Assembly: GCA_051453625.1 (NCBI GenBank)
Contig: JBOZIK010000001.1
Coordinates: forward strand, 92,098,390 to 92,158,320
Direction of reading: 5' to 3'
From: Welwitschia mirabilis
Taxonomy: Eukaryota; Gnetophyta; Gnetopsida; Welwitschiales
DNA: 59,931 nt
This document shows, piece after piece, positions 11,452 through 23,322 of the stretch (its first letter is position 1; every line of letters begins with the position of its first letter). Position numbers and translations under genes: made by a program. Under the pieces are notes generated by a model. It ran no database searches, had not been told where the DNA came from, and saw only the letters and a program-made list of their open reading frames with translations.

Positions 11452-12689
11452 CAAATATGCACTGCAATAGAAACATAAGAAGCATGTCCTTACCTAAATA
11501 AGTAAAGGATTCTTAATACATTGAGGAATGAAAGAGATGTACCTAGGATGTTAGACATAATGCAGCAAGTAAGAGGTAAATATAATGATCTAAGATGATT
11601 AACAGAAAAACCATTGGCATGAAAACTAGAATTGAGTTTAAGATCATCTAATATAGGTAATACCATATCCAAAGAAGCATATGGGCCCATCAATTCCTAG
11701 TTACTAGTGTAGTAAGGTATATCTAGTGTATCAGCTACATCTCTAGGGGACCAATGAATGGTAAGATTATCTACATTAGATTCCCTTACATTTTTGTCTT
11801 CATCATGAAAAACATGAATAGAATATTACTAAGATATAAGGCATCATCTAGATCTACTAATCAATATCTTACATAATACCTAACTAATTCATCACTTTCA
11901 GGAGTAAAGGAAACAAAGAACATAGAGCAAACAAGTTTTCTAATAAAATTCTAACATAAAAAGATGTTAAAAAAGTGCATGACTAAGAAAAAGATGAAAA
12001 AAAAAGTTAAAATAGGACTCACTACTATTTTTACAGAGCTTCGCTATCCAATCTTGAAAGCACCATGTAGATTTCCAACCTGATTCTTAAAAGGAGAAAT
12101 GCAAAAATAAGGTTATAATGCTAAAAAAAAAGGTTTTTATAGAGAGATGATGGACACTATTATGAATAGTGCTGATGCAACATTATGAACAGTGCAATGT
12201 TGGCACTATAGCATCATTAGTGCAAGATTTACCAAGCATTAAGATGGATTATTAAAAAATTAGCAACAAGCTTCTAAAAAATGAAAAGTAATGGTAAAAT
12301 TGGATTCAAAGGTACTCTAAAACCTAGGTAATAATTGATTATATCATCCAAAATAGATAAAATTAGGATTTTTAGGATAAAAAATACATAGCTTGGTCAT
12401 AATTTATTAAAAGAAAAAAGGAAATTTCAAAAACAAAAGCTAGAAATATTTTTGGGTTGATATTTTTTTGAAAATCAAATAGAAGTAGGTTCTCCTTAAA
12501 GCTTGTAACCCTTTAAAATGTGGTTACATAAGACTTATAACTCTCATTTCATTATCCGAAAAATATTAGTATTTTTAAAACTTTTAAGAAAATAAACAAA
12601 ATAAAATAAATTTTTTCATCTTTACTTTTTTAGGTTTTTTCACATTTACATTCAAAAGATGAGTCAAAATAGATCTTAATCCTATTTAA
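11452..12689 (-). other. E2 3' noncoding end, with clustered CACTATTC/GAACAGTG motifs
   Basis: Lies downstream of E2 integrase on the minus strand. No domain is recognisable. Between about 12143 and 12240 the short words CACTATT, GAATAGTG, GAACAGTG, GGCACTATAG and TTAGTGC recur in both orientations. This resembles the CACTGTTCAT-type repeats common in plant Gypsy LTRs. The E2 3' LTR probably lies here but could not be paired with the right-hand LTR by eye. Confidence 0.4.
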
Positions 12690-13800
12690 ATTTTGGTCAT
12701 TAAATAACTTGAGTTTAGATTCATTTACTTGTTGAACATAACTAGTTTTAGGATCATAAATATCAATAGTCATAAAAGAAGAAACATGAATAAAAACAAA
12801 GGGATCTTCACATTTATATTTTAATTTTCTAGGGAATAAATAAGAATTAAAAAGTAAAATTTTATCATGTACGTGAAAAGTTTTCCTAATAATGATTTTA
12901 TCATGATAATATTTTATTTATTTTTTAGTAAGAATTTGATTATTATAAGCAATTAGTCTTATTTCATCTAATTCATTTAATTGATCTAATCTATATTCAA
13001 CACATTTTTCAAAATCAAGATTAATTTTACAAAGAGAATTAAAAGCTTAATGTTTTATCTCAACATGAAAAAAATGTTTTTTTTACCAAAAATGAGTTTG
13101 AAAGGAGTCATGTTAATGGGAGTTTTAAAAGCTGTACAATAAGGCCATGATATATCAAACAATTTTAGTAATTAATCTTTTGTATTAGCACTAACTAGTT
13201 TTTGAAGAATTATATTAAGCTCATGATTACTTACTTTAACTTGGTCATTGATTTGAGAATGATATTTGGTAGCTAATTTATGGGTAATTTCACATTTAAA
13301 AAGAAGGTTTCTAAGGATTTTGTTATAAAAATAAGTTCCTTAATCACTAATGATTATTTTAGGATAATCAAAATGGAAAATAACATAATATTTTAAAAAT
13401 CTAACAATAATCTTAGCATCATATTCTTTACAAGCTTTGGCTTCTACCCCTTTAGAAACATAATCCACATAAACAAGAATATAAACATTACTAAAGGAGG
13501 GTTAAAATAATCCAATGAAATTAATAACCCAAACATCAAAAGGTTTACAAACAATGATAGGTTCAAAAGGCATTTTGTTTCTCCTACTAATGCTACCCGT
13601 TCTTTGGCATTTATCATATAATTTACAAAATTTAATAGCACCTTTAAAAAGGATAGGACAAAATAAGACAACATTTAAGGATTTAGATGTATTTTTCTTT
13701 CCACTCAGATGACCACCACAAATACCATTATGAAAAAATTATAATATACCAATTATTTCATTCTGAGGTACACAACTTCGAAAGATCCAATTAGCACAAT
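12690..13800 (-). pseudogene. E2 integrase remnant
   Basis: On the minus strand the zinc finger reads FFHNGICGGHLSGKK and then KLYDKCQRTGSISRRNK (13590-13760). The core follows with FDVWVINFIG, where the first catalytic Asp of WGIDFMG is Asn; YILVYVDYVSKGVEAKAC; PKIIISD-stop-GTYF, with the second Asp kept; and KVSNHELN with the Glu kept. The C-terminal part (QLNELDEIRLIAYNN, HDKIIIRKTFHVHDKILLFN) ends near 12690 at VNESKLKLF, the usual end of Athila pol. It is long and comparatively well preserved, but the Asn and the stops make it inactive. Confidence 0.9.
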
Positions 13801-14029
13801 ATTTTAAAAAAAGAGGTAATTTCTAAAGAAATTTAAGTTATTGAGATAGAATTTTATTTTAATCATAATAAGACACATTAGTAGGAAGTTTATCATAGTA
13901 TTTAAAATTTGCAATATCAGCATACCAAGGCAATAATTTCATAACAAATAAATTTTATCAATAAAATTTTCATTAATTTTAGATAAATCAATAGGCATGG
14001 AAAGACAAGATAAATGATTATTAAATGAG

Positions 14030-15210
14030 TTTTTCTTTTATAAATCTATCTTTAATTATAATATTAAATTCTTACATAAATAAAGCCTAACATATAAGAT
14101 AAGATTTAATTACTGGCTTATTTAGAATGTATTTTAAAGTGACATGATCAATAAAGATAATAATAAGATAACCAATAAGATAGTGGCGAAAATTTTCAAA
14201 AGAAACGATTACACCTAACATTTCCTTTTTAGTGGTATAATAATTAAGCTAAGCATCATGCAAGGTCTTGTTAGTATAAGAAATAACAAAAGGGTTTATG
14301 CTTAAGAGTTTGACCTAAGATTGCACTTACTTGGAAATTACTTAAATTAGTGATAACTTTAAAAAGATAGTATCAATTAGAAGATTGAAGCACAAGTGAA
14401 GATGACAAAAGATGTTTAAGTTTTTGAAATGCAAGTTCACACTTATGTATCCAAGAAAAATATGCATCTTTCAAAAACAATTAAGTCAAAGATTTGCTAC
14501 GAGAACTAAAATATGAAGTAAAATAGTGATAGAAACCAACATGCCCTAAGAAAAGGAGTAAGAAGAAAATAAATGATATCAATATTAGTAAGATCTATTT
14601 CTATTCCTTCTTTGAAAATAACAAACCAAGAACAATGCCTCTAGTAACTATGAAATGACATTTTTTCTAACTAAGCTTAATATTATCATCAGTACAATGA
14701 TTTAAGATTAACTTCAAATAACATACTATTTGATCAAAAGAATCATCTTAGAGAGAAAAATCATCTATAAATATTTCTAAAAATTCATTAGTAAATTTAG
14801 TGGAAAGACTAGTCATACATCTTTGAAAAGTACCAAGAGCATTACATAAACTAAAAGGCATACGATAATATGCAAACGTTCTAAAGGGATAAGTGAAAAT
14901 AGCCTTTTATTGATGCTTTGAAGTTATAGAAGTTTGATTATAACCACTATATCCATCCAAAAAATAATAATAATGATGGCCAAAAAGTTTACCAAGAATT
15001 AAATCAATAAATGAACTTAATATGATTGTTAGGAGAATAAAAATTAATACGAATTTGCCATTTACCATTCTTCTTTGGGACAACTTGTAAATGACTCACC
15101 CATTCATAATTTTCAATGGAGTAAATAACGTTAGCTTCCCAAAGTTTCATGTTTTCTTCTTTAATAATATCTTTAATCTTTGGATTTAGTCTATGCTAAG
15201 GTTAACAGAC
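14030..15210 (-). pseudogene. E2 reverse transcriptase and RNase H remnant
   Basis: Minus-strand reading gives KLWEANVIYSIENYEWVSHL, then QVVPKKNGKWQI (RT start, near 15180-15050), TYPFRTFAYYRMPFSLCNAL, GTFQRCM, and the catalytic FIDDFS at 14757-14771 with both Asp intact. RNase H follows: SYTNKTLHDA-stop-LNYYTTKK and EMLGVIVSFENFRHYLIG at about 14310-14190. The stop after LHDA is where the family has Gln (CAG to TAG). It would synthesise cDNA in the particle; several frameshifts in mid-RT abolish it. Confidence 0.85.
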
Positions 15211-15739
15211 AGGTTTGATATTAGGTTATAAAGAAATATAATGAGAACAAAAAAAGGATGAATATCAAAAAAATCATGATAAGCCAAGTAAAAGATAGAT
15301 AATATTTAAGTAATAAATCAATAATATCTTTTTCTTAAAAAGAAGTAAGATAAGCACTAATGATAATAGGTTTAGATTAATTACTACCTAAAATGATATA
15401 CTTTAAATGATTAGGTAGAGGTTTTAATTCATCATTAGAAATACTATTAGCTATAAAAACATCATTCAAAGAAACAATCATTTTCATCTATTTAAAAGCA
15501 TGATTAAAATCATCAAAATAAACACATTTTATAGGAATACCAATTTCATTTAAATCTAAATAAGATGTAATAAGTAATTCATATTTTACATTAAAAAAAT
15601 ATCATTTAAAATTAAAAATAATTCAACACTTTTAGGTTGAATTTCAAGCATAGATAAATGTTCATTTAGTTAAATAGCCTTTTTATTCGGATTATAAAAT
15701 ACATTTAAGGCAATGGAAAGATTGTCAAAGATAATTTTT

Positions 15740-16110
15740 AATGCACTAGATCTACAATTAATTTTCACATCAACTATAGCTAGCTAAGGTCTACCAAGAA
15801 TAAGAGGATAACCAATGGAATCCATGGTAACTTTAAGAATAAAAAAGTTAATAACATAAATTACTTTATATTAATTTGTATTATCTTTTAAAATTTCAAA
15901 ATATTTAACCAAAATTCCATCATCCATAGAAAGAATGACATCAATGGCATTAACATGATTAAATCCTAAGGCATGAAAAATAGGTTCTTATATAAAGTTA
16001 ATTCTAGCTACTAAATCTAATAAGGATTTATCAACAGTATGGTCACTAGTATTAATAGAGATAATGGGGGATCTAGGATCATCATATTTCATAAGAATTT
16101 TTAATTATAT
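15740..16110 (-). pseudogene. E2 aspartic protease remnant
   Basis: The minus strand reads KSLLDLVARINFI near 16030-15995, corresponding to the ALLDLGASINFM active-site loop. The catalytic Asp remains, but Gly is Val and Ser is Arg. Downstream comes PLILGRP-stop-LAIVDVKI, the conserved ILGRPWLA strand with Trp turned into TAG. Order and spacing fit Gypsy proteases between gag and RT. Confidence 0.75.
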
Positions 16111-16149
16111 AAAAAAAGTAGTAGATACAATAAGATTAATTATTACTCT

Positions 16150-17698
16150 AGAAGGTTGGATCTTTTTTTTGGAAGTGCATAACGCTTTAAGAAATTTGGC
16201 ATAAGAAGGAATTTTCTTAATTACCTTAAGAAAGGGAAGATTAATGTTATAATATTTAAATTTTTTATGAATATTATCATAGTTATTAAAACCATTATTA
16301 GATTGAAGACAACTAAAAAAAGGAATAAAATCTTCTAATTTTCTCTTTTAAAGCTTTTTCCTAGATTTAGAATAAAGATTTTTAATTGGTTTATCTGAAC
16401 TAACATCTTATTTAGTTTGAGAATGAGGCTTGCAAATTACTTTCCCACTTATTAATACAATGGCATTTTCATTAATTTGTTCTTTCACCAAATTACTTGA
16501 TTTTTAATTAGGAGTAGATTAAGAAGGTAAGCTAGGATGATTTTTCTTTTTATTTTGTTATTAGAATAAAAAATTAATGCTTTTTGTATTTGATCCATTT
16601 GGTTAATCAAAAACTTCATTGTTTATTCTAATTTATTTTTTTGTAGAGGAGGAAGAATTAAAGAGTTAGGTTGCCATTGAGATTGGTTGCTGTAAGGATG
16701 AAAGGAATTTTGATGAAAATTGTTTAGATGAGAGTTATAATACATGTTAAATCATGCAAAAGCATGTTAATTTTGATTAAAGGCATGAGCTTTAAAAATA
16801 TAATATTAATGTGTAGAGTTTTAGCTTCCTTAACATTTTTAGTAAATTTAATGGAATGGCCCTCTACTTAATACAACTCATAAAAACATGAATTCAAAGA
16901 AGGTTAATTTGAAATTTTCTTAAGCTTTGCTTATTCTAGTTTAAGATTTTTAAGTTGAATAGATAGAACTTCCATTTTATTTGATAACTCATCATGAGAT
17001 TTATCCTTATGAATAAGATAATTCAAGCTAAATTTACTTCTAACATAATATTTATTAACATTTTTCTATCCTTGGGCAACTTCTACTAAATCTTCTAATT
17101 TTCCATTCTTCATTAGAAGTAGAATTTAACAAATCTTCAATAGTTAACATTTCTACTAACTTTCTAGTTTCTTTATTAAGACCTAAAAAAATAAAACTAT
17201 TCTTCAAACATTAGAAAAATAATAGGGATTTTTAATTAGAGGATCTCTAGAACACTCAAAAGTTTTAGAATAAGATTGAATTGAAGATTACTTGAAACTA
17301 CTAATAATATTTTTTATTTAAATAATATAAGTAGTGGGGAGAAATTTCTTAATGAAAGCATCTTTAAATTTGCCAATATTTAAACGATACTCTTTATGAT
17401 TAACCAATTTAAGCTAATGTCTAGCTCTATCTTTCAAGAGTAGAGGAAGAATTGGTAATTTGAATTTATCAAGCTGAGCTTGAGTAGTAATCTTATAAAG
17501 TAAGTCAAATTCTTCAAGAAAATCATAAGGATTCAAATAATCTAAGCCATGAAAATTTGGGAAATCCTTAAGATTTTTAATAGATATTGAATCATCATGA
17601 GTAAAAGAAATAGGATAGTTGATTTGACAATCTTCAAAAAGCTAACCAAGAGTAGGTTGAGATTTAGAAGTATGAGAATTATTATCTTTAATAGCCAT
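16150..17698 (-). pseudogene. gag: E2 gag remnant
   Basis: On the minus strand an ATG at 17698 opens MAIKDNNSH. The same frame later gives NLKDFPNFHGLDYLNPYDFL, EEFDLLYKITTQAQLDKFKL and LLLKDRARH-stop-LKLVNHKEY, the core of a retrotransposon gag domain (capsid). A long Gln/Asn-rich middle follows. The C-terminal linker reads NINLPFLKVIKKIPSYAKFL, then KALCTSKKK, a stretch well conserved in Athila-type Gag-Pro polyproteins. Stops and frame changes are frequent. The start is chosen from the frame of the conserved core; upstream sequence falls into a gap at 17783. Confidence 0.8.
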
Positions 17699-17782
17699 AT
17701 GAGAAGAAAGAAGATTTGAAGCTTGAGAAAAGGTGGCAAATTCAAGTAGAGATGAAGTTAAAGTTGAATGTGAATTATGAGG

Positions 17783-18230
17783 NNNNNNNNNNNNNNNNNN
17801 NNNNNNNNNNNNNNNNNNNNNNNNNNNNNNNNNNNNNNNNNNNNNNNNNNNNNNNNNNNNNNNNNNNNNNNNNNNNNNNNNNNNNNNNNNNNNNNNNNNN
17901 NNNNNNNNNNNNNNNNNNNNNNNNNNNNNNNNNNNNNNNNNNNNNNNNNNNNNNNNNNNNNNNNNNNNNNNNNNNNNNNNNNNNNNNNNNNNNNNNNNNN
18001 NNNNNNNNNNNNNNNNNNNNNNNNNNNNNNNNNNNNNNNNNNNNNNNNNNNNNNNNNNNNNNNNNNNNNNNNNNNNNNNNNNNNNNNNNNNNNNNNNNNN
18101 NNNNNNNNNNNNNNNNNNNNNNNNNNNNNNNNNNNNNNNNNNNNNNNNNNNNNNNNNNNNNNNNNNNNNNNNNNNNNNNNNNNNNNNNNNNNNNNNNNNN
18201 NNNNNNNNNNNNNNNNNNNNNNNNNNNNNN
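17783..18230. other. assembly gap, 448 N
   Basis: Run of N in the leader of E2. Any protein-like frame across it is meaningless. Confidence 0.99.
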
Positions 18231-18461
18231 TTTTTTCAGTATGAATCCAATTTCTACTCACATAAAAAGAAAGAAAAAGAGATGAACAAAAAAGTACTAA
18301 GAGTTAGAAGATATGCACCTAGAAGGATTGATGGCATAATCTAGTTCTTATGGGCTCGTGAATGTAATTGTAATATAAAAAGCACCTAAAATCAAGTAAC
18401 TTCTAATGGGTGTATGTAAGATCTTAAAGAAACATATGATATTTCACATAATAATAACTAT

Positions 18462-18479
18462 TCCTTGGCAATGGCAATA
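18462..18479 (-). other. E2 primer-binding site, tRNA-Asp type
   Basis: On the plus strand TCCTTGGCAATGGCAATA matches the inverted Athila primer site TCCCCGGCAACGGCGCCA at 12 of 18 positions. Five of the six differences are transitions and one is a transversion. It sets the minus orientation of E2 and places its 5' LTR immediately to the right. Confidence 0.75.
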
Positions 18480-18483
18480 ATTT

Positions 18484-20700
18484 TGATCAAAGTAAAACTC
18501 AATTTTTAAAATGAGGGGATCATGATATAAGACTTCTAAAAAATAAATGTATACTTAAAATGATAATTTAACTTAGGAAAAGAAAATTAAGTATAACAAG
18601 TTCAAATTGTATCATAATGAAATCTCCTAGGTAAAATTACAAATATAGTGAAAAAACATGAGTATTGAAATGACGAAACACTTAACATAAATTCTTATGA
18701 AAATATTAATATATCTCTAGCAAACCATCACTTTATATGATAAAATAATTATTTATCTTAAATGACATGCAACTAATTTAACACACATGACATAAAATAA
18801 TCATGGAAAATTACATGTATTAAAGAATAATTTCATAAGATGCAAAAAGAGAAATAATTAAATAATAATAAGTGAAATTTTATGAACATTCACAAGATTA
18901 TAAAAATAATTTATCATTCACATGAATAAATAAAGAAGTTTAAACATTCAAATATGCCTGTCATTTTCATATGTAGAAATAATTTCCCTTGGAACATTGA
19001 CTTCTTTAATTCATATTAAATGGACATAGTTAGGTAAATTAAACATTATAATTGATTATATGTAAGATGTAAATCAATTTAAAATCAAAATATCACACTT
19101 GTAAATATAGATTCTTCAAATTAGCTAGGCAAACCATTTGACAAAAATAAGATTTGCACTAACTTGCAACATAATTGAATTGAAAGACAACTCTTTACTT
19201 AAACATTAAATGAATTATAAAATCATTAGAAAATAAAAATTAGGGTTTAAATCAATAGGAAATTGATTAAAAAAATAAAATGTTGATTAAATTAAATTAA
19301 TCCTAGTTAATTTCAAGTTGTTTTGATTAATAAAATAAGAAGAAATGAAGAAGAGAAAAAAAGAGAAAGAAAATTTAGAGAAATAGACTTAAGAAATTTT
19401 AAAAATGTGATAAAACAAGTTTCTAAAACTAAATATCCAAGATTAAATAGAATCAATTGCAACAAGTAAAAAATAGTTCATCTACAAAAATTGCAAAAAC
19501 TTATAGTTAATCCTACTTTGACCAAGAATATTAAGCAAACTATAAAACTTGAGAAAAACTAGATTTCATATTCTAAAAGTACTTAAAAACCACTGTAATA
19601 TAAAATCCTAAATTTCTAAAAATACATTAAAACTAATTGAGAAAATTATTGTGTAAGATCGGAAAAAATAATATTTGACAAATTAGAAATTTATCCAAGT
19701 AAAACTACGTCTAAGTTTGAAAAAGGCCAAAAAAGGGGTTTTAGAAGCCAAATTTGGATTCTATCAATTTAAGAAAGGAAGTTTATAAATGATGAGAGAA
19801 ATCTACTAATAATATTTTAGAACCATAGGAGTTATAGAGAAAATGTTATGGCCNNNNNNNNNNNTAAAGTTAACTATTCTACTTTGATTTTAAGAAAGGA
19901 GAAGAAAAAGAGAAGAATTATTGCAACAAATAATAAATTTAATTTCAATAAATAATAAATAACATATTTTATAATCATTCTACTACTATTTGAGAGAAGA
20001 AAATAGAAATTCAACATTAATTGCTTTAAAAAATCATGGAATTGTGAGAAAGATACTAGAAAATGAAAAGAATGGAGGAAACAAAAGAGAAGAAAAATGA
20101 AACAACATGGTTTATTTTAACAGATAGGAATCAAACATGCAAAAACTTACATTTCTATAAAAGGCATGAATGGATTTATAATCTAATTAGCACTAGTTAT
20201 GCTACAAACTATAAAAAGTCCAATTACATTGAAGAAAATCATGATAAGAATGCATAAATTAAGTAATTAAAAGCATGAAAAACATACAAAAAGTAATACT
20301 TATTGATTTCCAAAGAATGCATAGCCATTTTCATTAGTCCTCCATGCAATTAATTATAAGATTTGATGCTTTCTCCTCCTAAATTACCTAACTACATGCA
20401 CTTTACCACCCTTGTAATGCCCTTCAGATGAATGGAAATGGAAGAAAAGATGACATAAAATGGATTATAAGAGAGTATAGAAGGTTGAGAATGTTTTTAA
20501 TCATAGTAAAAGATGAGAATGTTTTTAATATAGAGAGAATAACAACTTGGAAATGAAGAGAAATAAGAGAAGAAGATAAAGAATCTCATTCCAAAACTTT
20601 ACCATAATGGTATGATAACAAGTTGATTTTGATTTGGTACTAAGTGGGATCTTTATAGATGCTCTAGGATCAGTTATAGGCTGAGGAGTTATCAACACCA
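18484..20700 (-). repeat. probable E2 5' LTR region (boundaries uncertain)
   Basis: Noncoding AT-rich DNA immediately next to the E2 primer site, where the LTR must be. The inner edge is probably the TG at 18484-18485. The outer edge is not defined because no second copy was found by eye. It contains an 11-N gap (19854-19864). The only frame of note, at 20063-20257 (64 codons), shows no domain and is probably chance. Confidence 0.45.
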
Positions 20701-21321
20701 TCCAATTTTTTCACATGTGTCATATGTTGTAATTGTGAAAATTATCAAATGATGTTATAGCATGAATTTACTCATGAAAATGGTATTGCAACACCACAGG
20801 TAGTTTGAAAACTTAACTACCTTAACTTAAAAAAAGTAAATTGGATTAATTTTATTTCTTATGGCTTACAATACATGAAATCATCAAATTCAATTAAAAA
20901 ATAAGTATAATTATACAAGGTATAGCTTATAGAATGTGGTTCTCTAAGGTACTGATGTTATAAAAGGATCTGATGTCATTTAATTTCATGCATTCAATGT
21001 TAGAATGTGTTAGAATCATTGCATCAGCAAGAGCATAATACATGGTAATGAAAAAAGAACTATGAGTAATCTACAGAGTTTTTGATGTTGAAGTACTCAT
21101 TCATTTTATACATTTTCACCTTCAATATTAATCTCTTGATTACAAGCATTATAAAAAACCTTGAATTAGATCATAATGCATTATTTTAAGCTCATTAAAT
21201 GTCCAAGATATTTGTTACTTGAAAAGTACAAAAACACTTGTAAATGCAAAATTAAAATTCAAAAACTATTAAAAATATTTACTATTAATACCTTATTTTA
21301 TTAAAAATTCAGGCTTCATTA
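20701..21321. other. AT-rich intergenic DNA, nothing recognised
   Basis: No coding frame, repeat pair or RNA signal seen. Confidence 0.5.
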
Positions 21322-21428
21322 GTTGAGAATGCTATTTGGAGGAGGGGAAGGGGATAAAACATGGGGTAATGGGAAGAAAAATGTTAGAGGAGGGAAAAAT
21401 GTGAAGGAAGGAAAGGGGGATGGGATGG
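21322..21428 (+). repeat. G-rich purine tract beside a gap
   Basis: About 100 bases of almost pure G and A with GGGG runs, in contrast to the AT-rich surroundings. It stops at a 930-N gap, so the tract probably continues and caused the assembly break. Confidence 0.6.
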
Positions 21429-22358
21429 NNNNNNNNNNNNNNNNNNNNNNNNNNNNNNNNNNNNNNNNNNNNNNNNNNNNNNNNNNNNNNNNNNNNNNNN
21501 NNNNNNNNNNNNNNNNNNNNNNNNNNNNNNNNNNNNNNNNNNNNNNNNNNNNNNNNNNNNNNNNNNNNNNNNNNNNNNNNNNNNNNNNNNNNNNNNNNNN
21601 NNNNNNNNNNNNNNNNNNNNNNNNNNNNNNNNNNNNNNNNNNNNNNNNNNNNNNNNNNNNNNNNNNNNNNNNNNNNNNNNNNNNNNNNNNNNNNNNNNNN
21701 NNNNNNNNNNNNNNNNNNNNNNNNNNNNNNNNNNNNNNNNNNNNNNNNNNNNNNNNNNNNNNNNNNNNNNNNNNNNNNNNNNNNNNNNNNNNNNNNNNNN
21801 NNNNNNNNNNNNNNNNNNNNNNNNNNNNNNNNNNNNNNNNNNNNNNNNNNNNNNNNNNNNNNNNNNNNNNNNNNNNNNNNNNNNNNNNNNNNNNNNNNNN
21901 NNNNNNNNNNNNNNNNNNNNNNNNNNNNNNNNNNNNNNNNNNNNNNNNNNNNNNNNNNNNNNNNNNNNNNNNNNNNNNNNNNNNNNNNNNNNNNNNNNNN
22001 NNNNNNNNNNNNNNNNNNNNNNNNNNNNNNNNNNNNNNNNNNNNNNNNNNNNNNNNNNNNNNNNNNNNNNNNNNNNNNNNNNNNNNNNNNNNNNNNNNNN
22101 NNNNNNNNNNNNNNNNNNNNNNNNNNNNNNNNNNNNNNNNNNNNNNNNNNNNNNNNNNNNNNNNNNNNNNNNNNNNNNNNNNNNNNNNNNNNNNNNNNNN
22201 NNNNNNNNNNNNNNNNNNNNNNNNNNNNNNNNNNNNNNNNNNNNNNNNNNNNNNNNNNNNNNNNNNNNNNNNNNNNNNNNNNNNNNNNNNNNNNNNNNNN
22301 NNNNNNNNNNNNNNNNNNNNNNNNNNNNNNNNNNNNNNNNNNNNNNNNNNNNNNNNNN
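21429..22358. other. assembly gap, 930 N
   Basis: Run of N. The left flank is a purine tract. The right flank on the minus strand can be read as proline-containing peptide (NSLLKPLYNMFKPPPLVEVL), too short to assign. Confidence 0.99.
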
Positions 22359-22690
22359 GAAGGGAATCATTCAAAACCTCAACTAAGGGAGGGGGTTTGA
22401 ACATATTATATAGGGGTTTAAGGAGTGAATTCGATGGGGTTCTTGGGAATGTCAATGAAGAAGGATGGACAAAAACTTAGAAAAAGAAGTAAAATCAAAT
22501 TAAGATAATAAAAATCCACTTCTTAAACTATTTCTTTGGCTAAGAAATATTTCTAAAAGAGTAAATACATAGATTGTACTTCTATCAAGATTTTCTATTA
22601 AATTATGATATTATAAAAGTTTATAAAATCCTTCTCATATTTACATTTTTATGTAATAAGTTACATAAGGCATTACAAAATTTTCCAATA
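22359..22690. other. short island between gaps, nothing firm
   Basis: 332 bases between two large gaps. Apart from the short minus-strand frame noted at its left edge (22359-22455) nothing is recognisable. Confidence 0.5.
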
Positions 22691-23322
22691 NNNNNNNNNN
22701 NNNNNNNNNNNNNNNNNNNNNNNNNNNNNNNNNNNNNNNNNNNNNNNNNNNNNNNNNNNNNNNNNNNNNNNNNNNNNNNNNNNNNNNNNNNNNNNNNNNN
22801 NNNNNNNNNNNNNNNNNNNNNNNNNNNNNNNNNNNNNNNNNNNNNNNNNNNNNNNNNNNNNNNNNNNNNNNNNNNNNNNNNNNNNNNNNNNNNNNNNNNN
22901 NNNNNNNNNNNNNNNNNNNNNNNNNNNNNNNNNNNNNNNNNNNNNNNNNNNNNNNNNNNNNNNNNNNNNNNNNNNNNNNNNNNNNNNNNNNNNNNNNNNN
23001 NNNNNNNNNNNNNNNNNNNNNNNNNNNNNNNNNNNNNNNNNNNNNNNNNNNNNNNNNNNNNNNNNNNNNNNNNNNNNNNNNNNNNNNNNNNNNNNNNNNN
23101 NNNNNNNNNNNNNNNNNNNNNNNNNNNNNNNNNNNNNNNNNNNNNNNNNNNNNNNNNNNNNNNNNNNNNNNNNNNNNNNNNNNNNNNNNNNNNNNNNNNN
23201 NNNNNNNNNNNNNNNNNNNNNNNNNNNNNNNNNNNNNNNNNNNNNNNNNNNNNNNNNNNNNNNNNNNNNNNNNNNNNNNNNNNNNNNNNNNNNNNNNNNN
23301 NNNNNNNNNNNNNNNNNNNNNN
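22691..23322. other. assembly gap, 632 N
   Basis: Run of N. Confidence 0.99.

Larger units (their letters stand above)
12000..18480 (-). mobile_element. E2: second degenerate Athila-like Ty3/Gypsy element
   Basis: Read on the minus strand, a tRNA-Asp type primer site (18462-18479), gag, protease, RT/RNase H and integrase follow in Gypsy order. Integrase carries CQRTGSISRRNKMPFEP, almost the Athila signature. It faces E1, so the two elements converge near 11.45 kb. Its LTR lies right of 18480; the left limit is uncertain. A 448-N gap (17783-18230) removes the leader. The coding frames are decayed much like those of E1. Confidence 0.85.

Noticed and set aside
11490-11693. 67-codon minus-strand frame just beyond E1
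   Set aside because: It might belong to an E2 env-like gene, but nothing in it can be matched and neighbouring frames are closed, so I did not list it as a gene.
13515-13712. Plus-strand frame over E2 integrase
   Set aside because: Antisense shadow of the integrase zinc finger and core read on the minus strand.
20063-20257. 64-codon plus-strand frame in the E2 LTR region
   Set aside because: Lys/Glu/Asn-rich, no domain, and it sits in what should be LTR sequence.
21319-22480. Long frames of up to 385 codons, and similar ones at 17716-18285, 22574-23363 and 56154-56462
   Set aside because: Most of each is N; they reflect assembly gaps, not genes.
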